Origin: FEN-1219 sp963728995
Lineage (GTDB): Bacteria; Pseudomonadota; Gammaproteobacteria; Steroidobacterales; Rariloculaceae
Length of the DNA stretch: 64,000 bases
Assembly: GCA_963728995.1 (NCBI GenBank)
Contig: CAVSMD010000004.1
Coordinates: 558,001-622,000 of the forward strand
Reading direction: 5' to 3'
In this document: positions 8,668 through 17,324 of the stretch, piece after piece
Position numbering within the stretch: position 1 is the stretch's first letter
How the letters are laid out: the number at the start of each line of letters is the position of its first letter
Position numbers and translations under genes: made by a program
The notes under the pieces: generated by a model
What the model saw: only the letters and a program-made list of their open reading frames with translations
Told to the model about the DNA's origin: nothing
Databases searched by the model: none

Positions 8668-9543
8668 CTATTTCTCGCCCTGCGCGACCGTGCGGCGCGC
8701 CTCGAGCAACGACCTGCGCATGTCGATTGCGATCGTGGCGTCGGGCTTGCCGCCGGTGTCTTTTTCGAGCTCTTCCACCACGCGGACGTCCGTATCGGCG
8801 AGCGTCGGCAGGCTGACCGACGTCGTGGCGGTGCCGCTCTCGCCTTTCAGGGCCTGATATTTGCGCTTCCACGCCTCAGCGCTTCGCTTGAGCTCGGTGA
8901 TCGTGCTCACGTTGCGATTGATGGAAGCCTCCAGCTGCTCGATGACCTCTTGCTTTTGATCGAGGCTTACACGCAGTGTCGCGACGCGCTCCTGGTCGGC
9001 GCGCAAGCTCTTGATCATTGTCTTGCGAGCTTCGAGCTCCGCCCGCAGCGATTCGATCTCCGCGGACTCCTCGCTCGACTTCTCCGCGGCTTCCCGCAAA
9101 GCATCGAGCTCGATGGCCGATGCTGCGGCCTTCTGTTCCGTGCGTCGCAGCTGCCCGCGTAGCTCATCCAGCTCGCGATCTTTGACTTTGGCGTCGGTCT
9201 TCAGCCGATCAGCGCCTTCAGCGTCGCGGCGCAACGCGCGAACGAGCTCCTTTTTGCTCTCGAGCTCGGATTTTACGCGTTCGAGCTCGAGGTCTCGGGT
9301 GCGGACCTCTTCGCGAAGGTTCGACGCCTCCTCGGCATCGCCACGCAATGCTTCGATCAGCTGCTGCTGGCCGGCGATGCGCTCCTGCAGCGACTCTAGC
9401 TCGTCGTGCCGACCCTCGAGCTCCGCGACGAGTGCACGCTTCTGTTCGAGCTCCGCGAGCACGGAGGACAGCTCGGCGCCCCAGTCTGCCAAGAGGCCCG
9501 TCAACCGTTCGCGCACATCCTGGATCGAGTTTCGTTCAGCCAT
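8668..9543 (-). CDS. Long coiled-coil protein with a 38-residue repeat
   Basis: A 291-residue protein, almost entirely Glu/Lys/Arg/Leu-rich coiled coil (residues ~25-232), with a short disordered tail. No signal peptide or membrane segment is seen. A repeat is visible: LIEALRGDAE at 62-71, LVRALRRDAE at 100-109, MIKSLRADQE at 176-185 and TITELKRSAE at 214-223. Spacings are 38, 76 and 38, so the period is 38 residues with one eroded copy near 138. It may be a scaffold or cytoskeleton-like rod. It lies between the 2-oxoacid oxidoreductase operon (78-base gap) and prkA, on the same strand as both. I cannot assign a family. Confidence 0.75.
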   Translation of the reverse strand: MAERNSIQDVRERLTGLLADWGAELSSVLAELEQKRALVAELEGRHDELESLQERIAGQQQLIEALRGDAEEASNLREEVRTRDLELERVKSELESKKELVRALRRDAEGADRLKTDAKVKDRELDELRGQLRRTEQKAAASAIELDALREAAEKSSEESAEIESLRAELEARKTMIKSLRADQERVATLRVSLDQKQEVIEQLEASINRNVSTITELKRSAEAWKRKYQALKGESGTATTSVSLPTLADTDVRVVEELEKDTGGKPDATIAIDMRRSLLEARRTVAQGEK

Positions 9544-9621
9544 ATGCCCGGCACCCCTAGGGATAGCAGGCGTAAGCTGCCGGTTTTGTTGCTGGATTAC
9601 GGTGAATTACGTCACAACTGC

Positions 9622-10677
9622 TCAGCGGAAGCGCTTCTGCAGCGCCTTGAGCGCATCGACCCCGGGGCAAAGCTCCTCGTAGGGAACCTTGGCCAGGGGG
9701 ACGTTCGTGGTGCCGTTCACCCCATGCAGATCGGGGTGGGACTGGTCGATGTACAGCAGGCCGGTGACGATCTCGCCGGCCCTCTGGCGCGCACGAATGT
9801 ACTCGATGGCTTCGCCGCGATTGCTGTTGTCGTAATCCTCGGCCAGCTTGCGGAGCACCAGGTGACTGCCGTCATGCAGCTCGATTGGTAACACCTCGCC
9901 CTCGCGATACGCCGCCATGATCTCCGCGGCCGGCGGCACGAAGTCGGTGTGGATCGCGCGCAGATTGAACTCGCGAGCGTGGGCGTAGCTCTTGGTCGAG
10001 GCCTCGTGGTCGTTGAAGGTCACGCAGGGCGACAGTATGTCGAGCAGCGCGAAGCCTCGATGGGAAATGCCGGCCTTGATCAGCGGCACCAGCTGCTCCT
10101 TGTCGCCCGAGAAGCTCCGCGCCACGAACGTGCCGCCGAGCGCAAGCGCCATTTGCACGGGATCGATCGGCGGCTGCCGGTTCTCCTCGCCCCGCTTGGC
10201 CTTGGCGCCAAGATCCGCCGATGCCGAGAACTGGCCCTTCGTCAGACCATATACGCCGTTGTTCTCGATGATATACAGCATGTCGAGATTGCGGCGCAGC
10301 GCATGCATGAACTGCCCGAGGCCGATCGACAGCGAATCGCCGTCGCCGGAGACGCCGAGCAGGTACAGGTCGCGATTCGCGGCGCAGGCCCCGGTTGCGA
10401 TCGACGGCATGCGGCCATGCACCGAGTTGAAGCCGTGCGAAGCGCTCAAGAAATAGGCCGGTGTCTTGGACGAGCAACCGATTCCACTCAGCTTCGCCAC
10501 GCTGTGCGGCGGAATGCCGAGCTCGAAGAATGCCTGCACGATGGCCGCGGTAATCGAATCGTGGCCGCACCCGGCGCACAGTGTCGACATGCCGCCCTCG
10601 TAGTCGCGCAGCGTGAGCCCGAGCTCGTTCCTGGTGAGCCCCTTGTGAACGATCTTCGGCTTCGGAATCGAAGTCAT
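9622..10677 (-). CDS. korB: 2-oxoacid:ferredoxin oxidoreductase, beta subunit (2-oxoglutarate type)
   Basis: A 351-residue TPP-binding subunit. The Fe-S cysteines are in LCAGCGH (Cys34, Cys37), GIGCSSK (Cys68) and a further Cys in ILSPCVTF. The TPP/Mg motif GDGDSLSIG starts at residue 111 and ends with ENNGVYGLTKGQ (Asn139, Asn140). The enzyme oxidatively decarboxylates a 2-oxoacid, most likely 2-oxoglutarate, to the acyl-CoA while reducing ferredoxin. The substrate is inferred from resemblance to KorB. Its ATG overlaps the alpha-subunit stop by 4 bases, so the two are translationally coupled. Confidence 0.92.
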   Translation of the reverse strand: MTSIPKPKIVHKGLTRNELGLTLRDYEGGMSTLCAGCGHDSITAAIVQAFFELGIPPHSVAKLSGIGCSSKTPAYFLSASHGFNSVHGRMPSIATGACAANRDLYLLGVSGDGDSLSIGLGQFMHALRRNLDMLYIIENNGVYGLTKGQFSASADLGAKAKRGEENRQPPIDPVQMALALGGTFVARSFSGDKEQLVPLIKAGISHRGFALLDILSPCVTFNDHEASTKSYAHAREFNLRAIHTDFVPPAAEIMAAYREGEVLPIELHDGSHLVLRKLAEDYDNSNRGEAIEYIRARQRAGEIVTGLLYIDQSHPDLHGVNGTTNVPLAKVPYEELCPGVDALKALQKRFR

Positions 10678-12488
10678 GCAGCCTCCGCTGCGGTCGCTTG
10701 CTCGAGCGCCGTCATGATGCAGCGATAGTCGATGGGCAGCCCGCCGTAATGCAGGATCGAGGTGAGGCGCGTTGCTGGGTACTCCGTCTCGGCCATCAGC
10801 AGCGTCTTCAGCTGCGCATCGCGGTTCTGCTCTACGACGAACACTCGCTCGTGCTCGTCGAGGAATTGCCTGACCTTCTTGCCGAACGGAAAAGCGCGGA
10901 TGCGGCAGTAGTCCACGTAGACGCCTCGTTTCGCGAGCCGGTCGAGTGCCTCGTTGATCGCCGCGTCGCTACTGCCGACGGCCACCACGCCCCACTTCGT
11001 CCGGTGTCGCGAGCGACGGATCGCAGGCGGCGGCAGCAACGTGGCCGCCGTTCGCCATTTCTTCGTCAGCCGGTCGAGCACCTGCTGGTACTCGTCGGCG
11101 TCCTCGGTATAGCCGCCGAACTCATTGTGGCCCGAGCCTCGGAGGAAGTACGACCCACGCGGGTGCGCCCCCGGCAGCGTCCGATAGGGAATGCCGTCGC
11201 CGTCCACGTCCAGGTAGCGATAAAACGTCTTGGCGGCCTCGATCTGCTCCGTGGACAGCACCTTGCCGCGATCTGGCCGATAGCTCGGATCCCAGTCGAG
11301 CTCCTTGCACATCCAGTCGTTCATGCCGATGTCGAGGTCCGACATGACGATGACCGGCGTTTGCAGGCGGTCCGCGAGATCGAAAGCCCGCACCGCCAGC
11401 TCGAAGCATTCGCGCGGATCGCGGGGAAACAACAGCACGTGCTTCGTGTCCCCGTGCGAAGCGTAGGCGGCAGCCAGCAGGTCGGCCTGCTGCGTGCGGG
11501 TCGGCATACCCGTCGAAGGCCCTACGCGCTGCACATCGAACAGCACGGCCGGCAGCTCGGTGAAATACGCGAAGCCCAGGAACTCCGTCATCAAGGAGAG
11601 TCCGGGGCCGCTGGTCGGCGTGAACGCGCGGGCACCGTTCCACGTGGCCCCCAGCACGATGCCGATCGCGGCGAGCTCGTCTTCGGCCTGGACGATGCAG
11701 TAGCGCTTCTCGTCCGTCTGGGGATCCCTGCGGTAGCGCTCGCAGAACGCCTTGAAAGCATCCATCAACGACGTGGACGGCGTGATCGGATACCAGGCGC
11801 CGACAGTGGCGCCGGCATACAGGCAGCCGAGCGCCGCGGCCGTGTTGCCGTCGATCATGATGTGCCCGGCGGTCTTGTTCAGCGTTTTCACGCGTTGCGG
11901 CAAAGGACAGGCGAAATTCGCGCGCGCGTAGTCGAAACCCAGGTCGATGGCCTGTCGATTCGCCTCGAGCAGCGCCTGCTTCTTTGCAAATGTCTCCTGG
12001 ACCAGCTGATCGAGCACGGTGCGATCCAGCTCGAGCAGCGCGGCGAGCACGCCAACGTACGCCATGTTCTTCATCAGCACACGCGTCCGTGCGCTCGTGA
12101 ATTGCTCGTTGCACATCCGCGCCAGCGGCACGCCGATGATCGTGATGTCGTGCCTAGCGAGCAGCCGGTCCCGCGGCCACGTCGAGTCGTAAATCAGCAC
12201 CCCGCCCGGCGCGACCTCCTGCAGGTCGCGGCCGTAGGTCTGCGCATTCATCGCCACCATGATGTCGACCGCGCCGGAGCGGGCCAGATGCCCGTCTCTG
12301 CTGACGCGAATCTCGTACCAGGTGGGTAACCCCTGAATGTTCGACGGGAAGAAGTTCTTGCCGTTGACCGGCACACCCATCCGGAACACGGCCTTCATCA
12401 GCAACGAGTTCGCGCTAGCCGAACCCGTGCCGTTGACGTTGGCGATCTTCAAGACGAAGTCGTTTACGCGGTTCTGCTTCTTTGCCAC
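10674..12488 (-). CDS. korA: 2-oxoacid:ferredoxin oxidoreductase, fused gamma-alpha subunit
   Basis: A 604-residue protein with an N-terminal gamma domain (residues ~8-190; NGTGSASANSLLMKA, RSGAVDIMVAMN) fused to the alpha/pyrimidine-binding and transketolase-C-like domains (WYPITPSTSLMDAF, QAEDELAAIGIVLGA, PTSGPGLSLMTEF). This is the organisation of two-subunit KGOR/OFOR enzymes. The GTG at 12488 is chosen because AGGAA precedes it at a good distance and the frame then begins with VAKKQNRVNDFVLKI, matching the family start. It overlaps the upstream FAD/Fe-S gene by 25 bases, so all three genes form an operon. Confidence 0.93.
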   Translation of the reverse strand: MAKKQNRVNDFVLKIANVNGTGSASANSLLMKAVFRMGVPVNGKNFFPSNIQGLPTWYEIRVSRDGHLARSGAVDIMVAMNAQTYGRDLQEVAPGGVLIYDSTWPRDRLLARHDITIIGVPLARMCNEQFTSARTRVLMKNMAYVGVLAALLELDRTVLDQLVQETFAKKQALLEANRQAIDLGFDYARANFACPLPQRVKTLNKTAGHIMIDGNTAAALGCLYAGATVGAWYPITPSTSLMDAFKAFCERYRRDPQTDEKRYCIVQAEDELAAIGIVLGATWNGARAFTPTSGPGLSLMTEFLGFAYFTELPAVLFDVQRVGPSTGMPTRTQQADLLAAAYASHGDTKHVLLFPRDPRECFELAVRAFDLADRLQTPVIVMSDLDIGMNDWMCKELDWDPSYRPDRGKVLSTEQIEAAKTFYRYLDVDGDGIPYRTLPGAHPRGSYFLRGSGHNEFGGYTEDADEYQQVLDRLTKKWRTAATLLPPPAIRRSRHRTKWGVVAVGSSDAAINEALDRLAKRGVYVDYCRIRAFPFGKKVRQFLDEHERVFVVEQNRDAQLKTLLMAETEYPATRLTSILHYGGLPIDYRCIMTALEQATAAEAA

Positions 12489-14275
12489 TGTTCCTCGTCG
12501 GCTCGCGCTTCGTCTTGCGCATACGGGATCGACACCGTCGATTTCTGCATGTCCCAAGCACCGGTCGGGCAGCGCTCCGCGCACAGTCCGCAGTGGACGC
12601 ACAGGTTCTCGTCCTTGAGCATCACGCGCCCCGTCTGCGGCAGCGCCGCCGACACGTACATCGGCTGGGTCTCGTTCAGACGCGGCGTTTTGAGCCGGCC
12701 CTCGAGCTCGGCCTGGCTACCGTTCGGCGTGATCGTCAGACAGTCGACGGGGCAGATGTCGATGCAGGCGTCGCACTCGATGCACAGCTTGGCCGAGAAC
12801 ACCGTTTGCAGATCGCAGTTCAGGCAGCGCTCGACCTCGGTCGCCACCTGCTCGGCGCTGAAGCCGAGCTCCACCTCGATGTTCAGCTTCTTGAAGCGCC
12901 GCTTCAGATCGACGTGCGGCATGATGCGCCGCTCTGCCGATTCGTACGCGTTGCTGTAGCTCCACTCGTGAATGCCCATTTTCGCGGTTACGAGGTTCAC
13001 GCCGCGTGGCAAGCGGTGCGTGATGTCGCTTCCCTCGCAGTGCTTGTGGATCGAAATCGCGGCTTCGTGGCCGTGCTGCACGGCCCAGATGATGTTCTTC
13101 GGCCCGAAGGCCGCATCGCCGCCGAAGAAGACGCCGGGACGACTCGACTGCAGCGTGGTCGGATCGACGACCGGCACGTCGTGGCGATCGAACGTCACGC
13201 CGAGGTCGCGCTCGATCCAGGGGAACGCGTTCTCCTGGCCAATCGCGAGCACCACGTCGTCGCACGGCAGGAACACTTCGCGCACTACCTTGGTTCCGAC
13301 GATCGTGTCGCCCTCGAGCTGGTACTCGAGCTCGTCGAACCGCATGCCGACGAGCTTGCCGTCCTCGATGACGAATGCCTTCGGCGAGTGGTTCACGACG
13401 ATCGCCACGCGCTCCTCTTCGGCGTCCTCGAGCTCCCAGTCGGAGGCCTTGAAGAACTGCCGCGGCTTGCGTGCAATGACCTTGACGTCCTTCGCGCCGA
13501 GCCGCAGCGAGCTGCGGCAACAATCCATCGCCGTGTTGCCCACGCCGATGATCAGCACACGCTCTCCGACCGACGTGGTGTGACCGAAGGCGATCGACCC
13601 GAGCCAATCGATGCCGATATGAATTCTGTCGCTCGCGTCGCGGCCCGGCAGCTGCAGATCCTTACCCTTCGGCGCACCGCTGCCGACGAACACTGCATCG
13701 AAGCCGTCGTCGAGTAGCGCCCGCAAGCTTTGGACGGGCGTGGAGAAGCGCACGTCGACGCCGAGACGCGTGATGTAGCCGATTTCCTCGTCGAGCACGT
13801 CCACCGGAAGGCGGAAAGCGGGAATATTCGTGCGCATCAGACCGCCGGGGCAGTCGAGCGCTTCGAAGATCACGCATTCGTATCCCAAGGGCGCCAGATC
13901 GTTCGCCACGGTCAGGGAGGCGCACCCGGCGCCGACGAGGGCGATCCGTCGGCCGTTGCGCTGGACCGCGGCGCGCGGCAGCCCGGCCTCGATGTCACCG
14001 CGGTTGTCGGCGGCCACGCGCTTCAAGCGGCAGATCGCCACGGGCTCGCTCTCCACGCGCCCCCGCCGGCAGGCGGGCTCACAGGGCCGGTCGCATACGC
14101 GGCCGAGAATCCCCGGAAATACGTTCGACTGGCGGTTCAGCAGATAGGCATCGCCGAAGCGGCCCTGCGCGATCAATCGAATGTACTCCGGCACATCCGT
14201 GTGCGCCGGGCAGGCCCACTGACAATCGACGACCCTGTGGAAGTACTCGGTACCCGCAGTGTTCGTGGGTTCCAT
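12464..14275 (-). CDS. FAD-dependent NAD(P) oxidoreductase with three Fe-S modules (GltD/NfnB-like)
   Basis: A 603-residue flavoprotein. The N-terminal Fer4_20-type domain has Cys18, Cys22, Cys61, Cys65 and Cys69. Two Rossmann folds follow: FAD at ALVGAGCASLTVAND (~112) and NAD(P) at LIIGVGNTAMDCC (~240). GGDAAFGPKNIIWAVQHG is the FAD C-motif. The C-terminus has two ferredoxin clusters, CIECDACIDICPVDC (498-512) and CVHCGLCAERCP (559-570). As the first gene of the KGOR operon it probably moves electrons between the ferredoxin reduced by KorAB and NAD(P). The direction is not known. E. coli GltD lacks the C-terminal clusters, so this is not glutamate synthase. Confidence 0.9.
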   Translation of the reverse strand: MEPTNTAGTEYFHRVVDCQWACPAHTDVPEYIRLIAQGRFGDAYLLNRQSNVFPGILGRVCDRPCEPACRRGRVESEPVAICRLKRVAADNRGDIEAGLPRAAVQRNGRRIALVGAGCASLTVANDLAPLGYECVIFEALDCPGGLMRTNIPAFRLPVDVLDEEIGYITRLGVDVRFSTPVQSLRALLDDGFDAVFVGSGAPKGKDLQLPGRDASDRIHIGIDWLGSIAFGHTTSVGERVLIIGVGNTAMDCCRSSLRLGAKDVKVIARKPRQFFKASDWELEDAEEERVAIVVNHSPKAFVIEDGKLVGMRFDELEYQLEGDTIVGTKVVREVFLPCDDVVLAIGQENAFPWIERDLGVTFDRHDVPVVDPTTLQSSRPGVFFGGDAAFGPKNIIWAVQHGHEAAISIHKHCEGSDITHRLPRGVNLVTAKMGIHEWSYSNAYESAERRIMPHVDLKRRFKKLNIEVELGFSAEQVATEVERCLNCDLQTVFSAKLCIECDACIDICPVDCLTITPNGSQAELEGRLKTPRLNETQPMYVSAALPQTGRVMLKDENLCVHCGLCAERCPTGAWDMQKSTVSIPYAQDEARADEEQWQRSRTA

Positions 14276-14560
14276 CGGTCGTCGTCCGATTGCTACCGGA
14301 TCGAGTGAGCCCGGATCTTAGGGACTAGCGCCGGCGCGGCGCGCGATTCGGCGATGGGGGGAACGAGGCAGGAATCTGACACGGCGGTCCGAAGGTCATG
14401 ACAATCATCCTCTTGTGGCGAATCATTATAGTCACAGGCTCGGATCACGGCACACAAACGTGAACGTTTCGGGCGGACGGGGGGACTAATTGAGGCGCTC
14501 GCGGCGGCGGCCCGGACTCGAGTTCCCTCGACTGCGGCGCGGCGATCTTTTGGGGCTAGA
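14276..14560. other. Divergent intergenic region, KGOR operon / TPR gene pair
   Basis: 285 bases between divergent operons. It contains the AT-rich patch 14420-14435 (AATCATTATAGT), the perfect inverted repeat at 14456-14469 and a TAGAAT box just before or overlapping the TPR start. No gene is seen. Confidence 0.5.
14456..14469. promoter_or_regulatory. Perfect inverted repeat AAACGTGAACGTTT
   Basis: AAACGT and ACGTTT are perfect complements around a GA spacer, in the divergent region between the KGOR operon and the TPR genes. The 6-2-6 geometry and AACGTT core resemble LacI/GalR-type operators. Which promoter it controls is not known. Confidence 0.35.
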
Positions 14561-15946
14561 ATGCGGAGAATGAGCTTGTTCCGGGCCAGGGGTCTTCGGA
14601 GTCATTGGCCGTGCCGACGGCTGCTGTCGGCCTGGCTGGCCGGCACGTGGCTCGCTGCGTCGCTGGCCCATGCGCAGACGGAAAGTCCCGCGCTCCCGTC
14701 GGCCCCGGACTCGACCGGCGTGACGGAAGCCCCCGTACCGGCCTCCCCCGCGACCTCGGACGCGGCACCTCCGGAAGGCGACGACGTGGCGCGCAACCAG
14801 GAGCGGGTCGACTCCACGACCCAGGAGTTCGGCAAGAACAGCCTGCAGACCGCGGAAGCGTACTCCGACCTCGCCGAGGCGCAGCGTCGCGCAGGCAAGC
14901 ACGAGGAAGCGGCACAGAGCTATGTGGCCGCGATCGACATCTACCGAGCCATCGACGGCCCGTTCACGGCGCTCGCCATCCCGCCTCTGACGAGCCTCGG
15001 CGACAACTACCGAGAGGCGCACGACAACGCGAATGCGGTCGCCGCCTACGGCGAGGCGCGGACCGTGGGCCGACGCGTCTACGGCTTGTTGAACGAGGCG
15101 CAGCTCCCGCTCCTCGACCGACTGTCGGAAACCCTGCTCGACCTGAACCGCCCCGCCGATGCCGAAGCTCAGCAAGTCGAGGCGCTGCGCCTGATTCAGC
15201 GGGCGTATCCGCCCGAGTCGGATCAAGTGCTCAAGGCCATGTACAAGTACGCGGCCTGGCTAGGCGATCGGGGTCTGCAGCAACTCGAGCGCGACCAGTA
15301 CGATGCGGCGATTCGGATCATCACGGATCACTACGGGGACAAGGATCTGCGGCTCGTGGAACCCCTGCTGGCCATCGGCAACAGCTTCCGCCGTCAGCGC
15401 CTCCCGGACAACAAGGGCATCAACTCGCTGCAGGACGCGCTCGCGCTGCTGGTCGCACAGCCCGACCGAGACTCGCTGGAAATTGCAACGGCGTTGCGCG
15501 ATCTCGGCGACTGGCAGATCGCCTTCAACAGGGGCCGCTACAACGGCGCCGAATACAAACGGGCCTGGCAATTGCTCGGCGACGTCGAGAACGGCGAAGC
15601 GCTACGACGGGAGTGGTTTATGGGGCCCGTCTTCGTGATGCGCGAGCCGATCGACGTGCGGATGCTGAGCGAGGACCCCGAAGCGCCGCGGGGCTATATT
15701 GTCGTTCATTTCGACGTCAACCAGCTCGGCGAGACCAGTAACGTGTCGATCACGGAGGCCGATCCACCGGGTCTGATGGACGACCCGGCCCTGCGGCAGG
15801 TACGCCGCTCGCTCTTTCGGCCGCAGATGGCGGACGGCGAGCTGGTGGACGGCGCAGGGCTCGGCTTACGGCTGACCTTCCAGTACACGAAAGATGCACC
15901 AGCGGACAAGAACGATGAGCACACCAAACGCTCGCGACGCAAGTAG
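14561..15946 (+). CDS. Exported TPR protein with TonB-C-like C-terminal domain (paralog 1)
   Basis: A 461-residue exported protein. A signal peptide covers ~1-39 (hydrophobic LLSAWLAGTWLAASLAHA ending in AHA-Q). A Pro/Ala-rich linker follows, then TPR-like helical repeats (~75-330; TAEAYSDLAEAQRRAGKHEEAAQSY is one unit, positions ~97-121). The C-terminal ~85 residues (GYIVVHFDVNQLGETSNV..., ending LRLTFQY) resemble TonB C-terminal/energy-transducer domains. The protein is probably periplasmic and binds a partner through its TPRs. Two starts are possible, ATG 14561 and ATG 14570; the first is kept. The next gene starts inside its last 32 bases and encodes a diverged copy. Confidence 0.8.
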   Translation: MRRMSLFRARGLRSHWPCRRLLSAWLAGTWLAASLAHAQTESPALPSAPDSTGVTEAPVPASPATSDAAPPEGDDVARNQERVDSTTQEFGKNSLQTAEAYSDLAEAQRRAGKHEEAAQSYVAAIDIYRAIDGPFTALAIPPLTSLGDNYREAHDNANAVAAYGEARTVGRRVYGLLNEAQLPLLDRLSETLLDLNRPADAEAQQVEALRLIQRAYPPESDQVLKAMYKYAAWLGDRGLQQLERDQYDAAIRIITDHYGDKDLRLVEPLLAIGNSFRRQRLPDNKGINSLQDALALLVAQPDRDSLEIATALRDLGDWQIAFNRGRYNGAEYKRAWQLLGDVENGEALRREWFMGPVFVMREPIDVRMLSEDPEAPRGYIVVHFDVNQLGETSNVSITEADPPGLMDDPALRQVRRSLFRPQMADGELVDGAGLGLRLTFQYTKDAPADKNDEHTKRSRRK

Positions 15947-17309
15947 CGGTGCAATCGCACTACTCGCCGCAGTCCTGCTGGCGGCGCCGGGCGCGAGCCA
16001 GCAGGTCGATCCGGGTCCGCTCCCGACCGCACCGCTCGAGAACGCCGCGCCACTGGACGCCAGCCCGTCCGTCGAGCAGCTGCGAACCGCTCGGGACGCG
16101 ATGATCGCGGCCCAGGACTTCAACGCGGCATTGAAGCCCGCAGAGGCGGTGGTGAAGGAGCAGCAAGAACGGCACGAGGCAGCGTACGCGACCGACCTGG
16201 CGGCCCTCGCCCGCGTTCAGGCCGAACTGCGCAATACGGAGGGCGCGGAGGCTGGTTACCTCGAAGCGATCGAGCTGGTAGCGAAGGCAGACGGCGAGTT
16301 CTCACCATCGCTGATCGACATCTATCGCGGTCTCGGTCGAACCTACATTCGCGCCGCACGCTATCCCGACGCCATCACTACCCTTGAGCAAGCGCAGAAC
16401 ATCAGCCAACGAAACTTGGGCCTTTTCAACGTCGAGCAGTCTCCGCTGCTCGACGATCTGACCACGGCCTATCTCGGCCTCGGCGATACCGTCGAGGCGC
16501 AGCACCGTCAGCTCGACCGGCTCGACAACGCGGTCCGCCGTTTCGGCGCCGACGACCCGCGTGTGATTCCGTATCGGTACGTGCTGGCGAACTATTACGA
16601 GCGCTCTCGTTTGCCCGAAAGTGCGCGCTCGCAATACGAGGAGGTGCTGAAGTCGCAGGAGACCGTGCGCGGCAGCGGCGATGCGACGCTGCTCGCGCCA
16701 TTGCGCCAGCTGGTCAAGATCGACTTGCTGATCTCGCAAACCGAGAAATCGGAGCGCCGCGATCGGCTCGCCGCGCTGGTCGAGCAGAATCAAAGCGCTG
16801 ATCCGGTGGAGCGCGGGCTGTCGCTGGCGACGCTCGGCGACTGGGCGACGGTCGCGGACGATCCCGTGACCGCGCGCGACTACTATCAGCGAGCCTGGAC
16901 CGCGCTCGCACAAAATGCCGACTTCGACGTCGAGCGGTACTTCTCCCAGCCGGCCATGATCGACTTCATCGCGCCCCTGAATCCGGTGGACCGCGGCGCC
17001 AAGTCCCTGCCGTATCGGTGGGCGGAGATCATCTTGACGTTCGAAGTCTCGGCCGAGGGGATGCCGTCGCACGTCGACATCGTGGGTGTTCCGGACGGCG
17101 CGGACCCCACTCCGATCCAGTCCCAGTACAGCCGCCGCTTGCGCGAGACGCACTTCAGACCGCGACTCGTCGCCGGTAACCCCGCAGCGACGATCGACGT
17201 CAAGTCGACGCATTACTTCCGCTACTACGTCGAGAAAGAGAGCCGAAGGAGTCGCAAGGGCCGCGACACGGACAAGGACGACGACAAGCAAGACGGCAAA
17301 GACGGCTGA
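15915..17309 (+). CDS. Exported TPR protein with TonB-C-like C-terminal domain (paralog 2)
   Basis: A 464-residue protein with the same plan as its upstream neighbour: signal peptide (~10-33), linker, TPR region (~60-330; LARVQAELRNTEGAEAGYLE, IYRGLGRTYIRAARYPDAI) and a C-terminal TonB-C-like domain (ILTFEVSAEGMPSHVDIVGV, LRETHFRPRL). It ends in a strongly charged Lys/Asp tail (KGRDTDKDDDKQDGKDG). The ATG at 15915 is chosen because it gives a clean signal peptide. It overlaps the first paralog by 32 bases, so the pair is translationally coupled and arose by tandem duplication. No partner or function is known. Confidence 0.8.
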   Translation: MSTPNARDASSGAIALLAAVLLAAPGASQQVDPGPLPTAPLENAAPLDASPSVEQLRTARDAMIAAQDFNAALKPAEAVVKEQQERHEAAYATDLAALARVQAELRNTEGAEAGYLEAIELVAKADGEFSPSLIDIYRGLGRTYIRAARYPDAITTLEQAQNISQRNLGLFNVEQSPLLDDLTTAYLGLGDTVEAQHRQLDRLDNAVRRFGADDPRVIPYRYVLANYYERSRLPESARSQYEEVLKSQETVRGSGDATLLAPLRQLVKIDLLISQTEKSERRDRLAALVEQNQSADPVERGLSLATLGDWATVADDPVTARDYYQRAWTALAQNADFDVERYFSQPAMIDFIAPLNPVDRGAKSLPYRWAEIILTFEVSAEGMPSHVDIVGVPDGADPTPIQSQYSRRLRETHFRPRLVAGNPAATIDVKSTHYFRYYVEKESRRSRKGRDTDKDDDKQDGKDG

Positions 17310-17324
17310 GCGTCGCTCGAGCAC

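Noticed and set aside
10698..12329. 543-codon open frame antisense to the fused KorA gene
   Set aside because: It mirrors codon usage of the real gene on the opposite strand in GC-rich DNA and shows no domain; the korA frame has intact family motifs.
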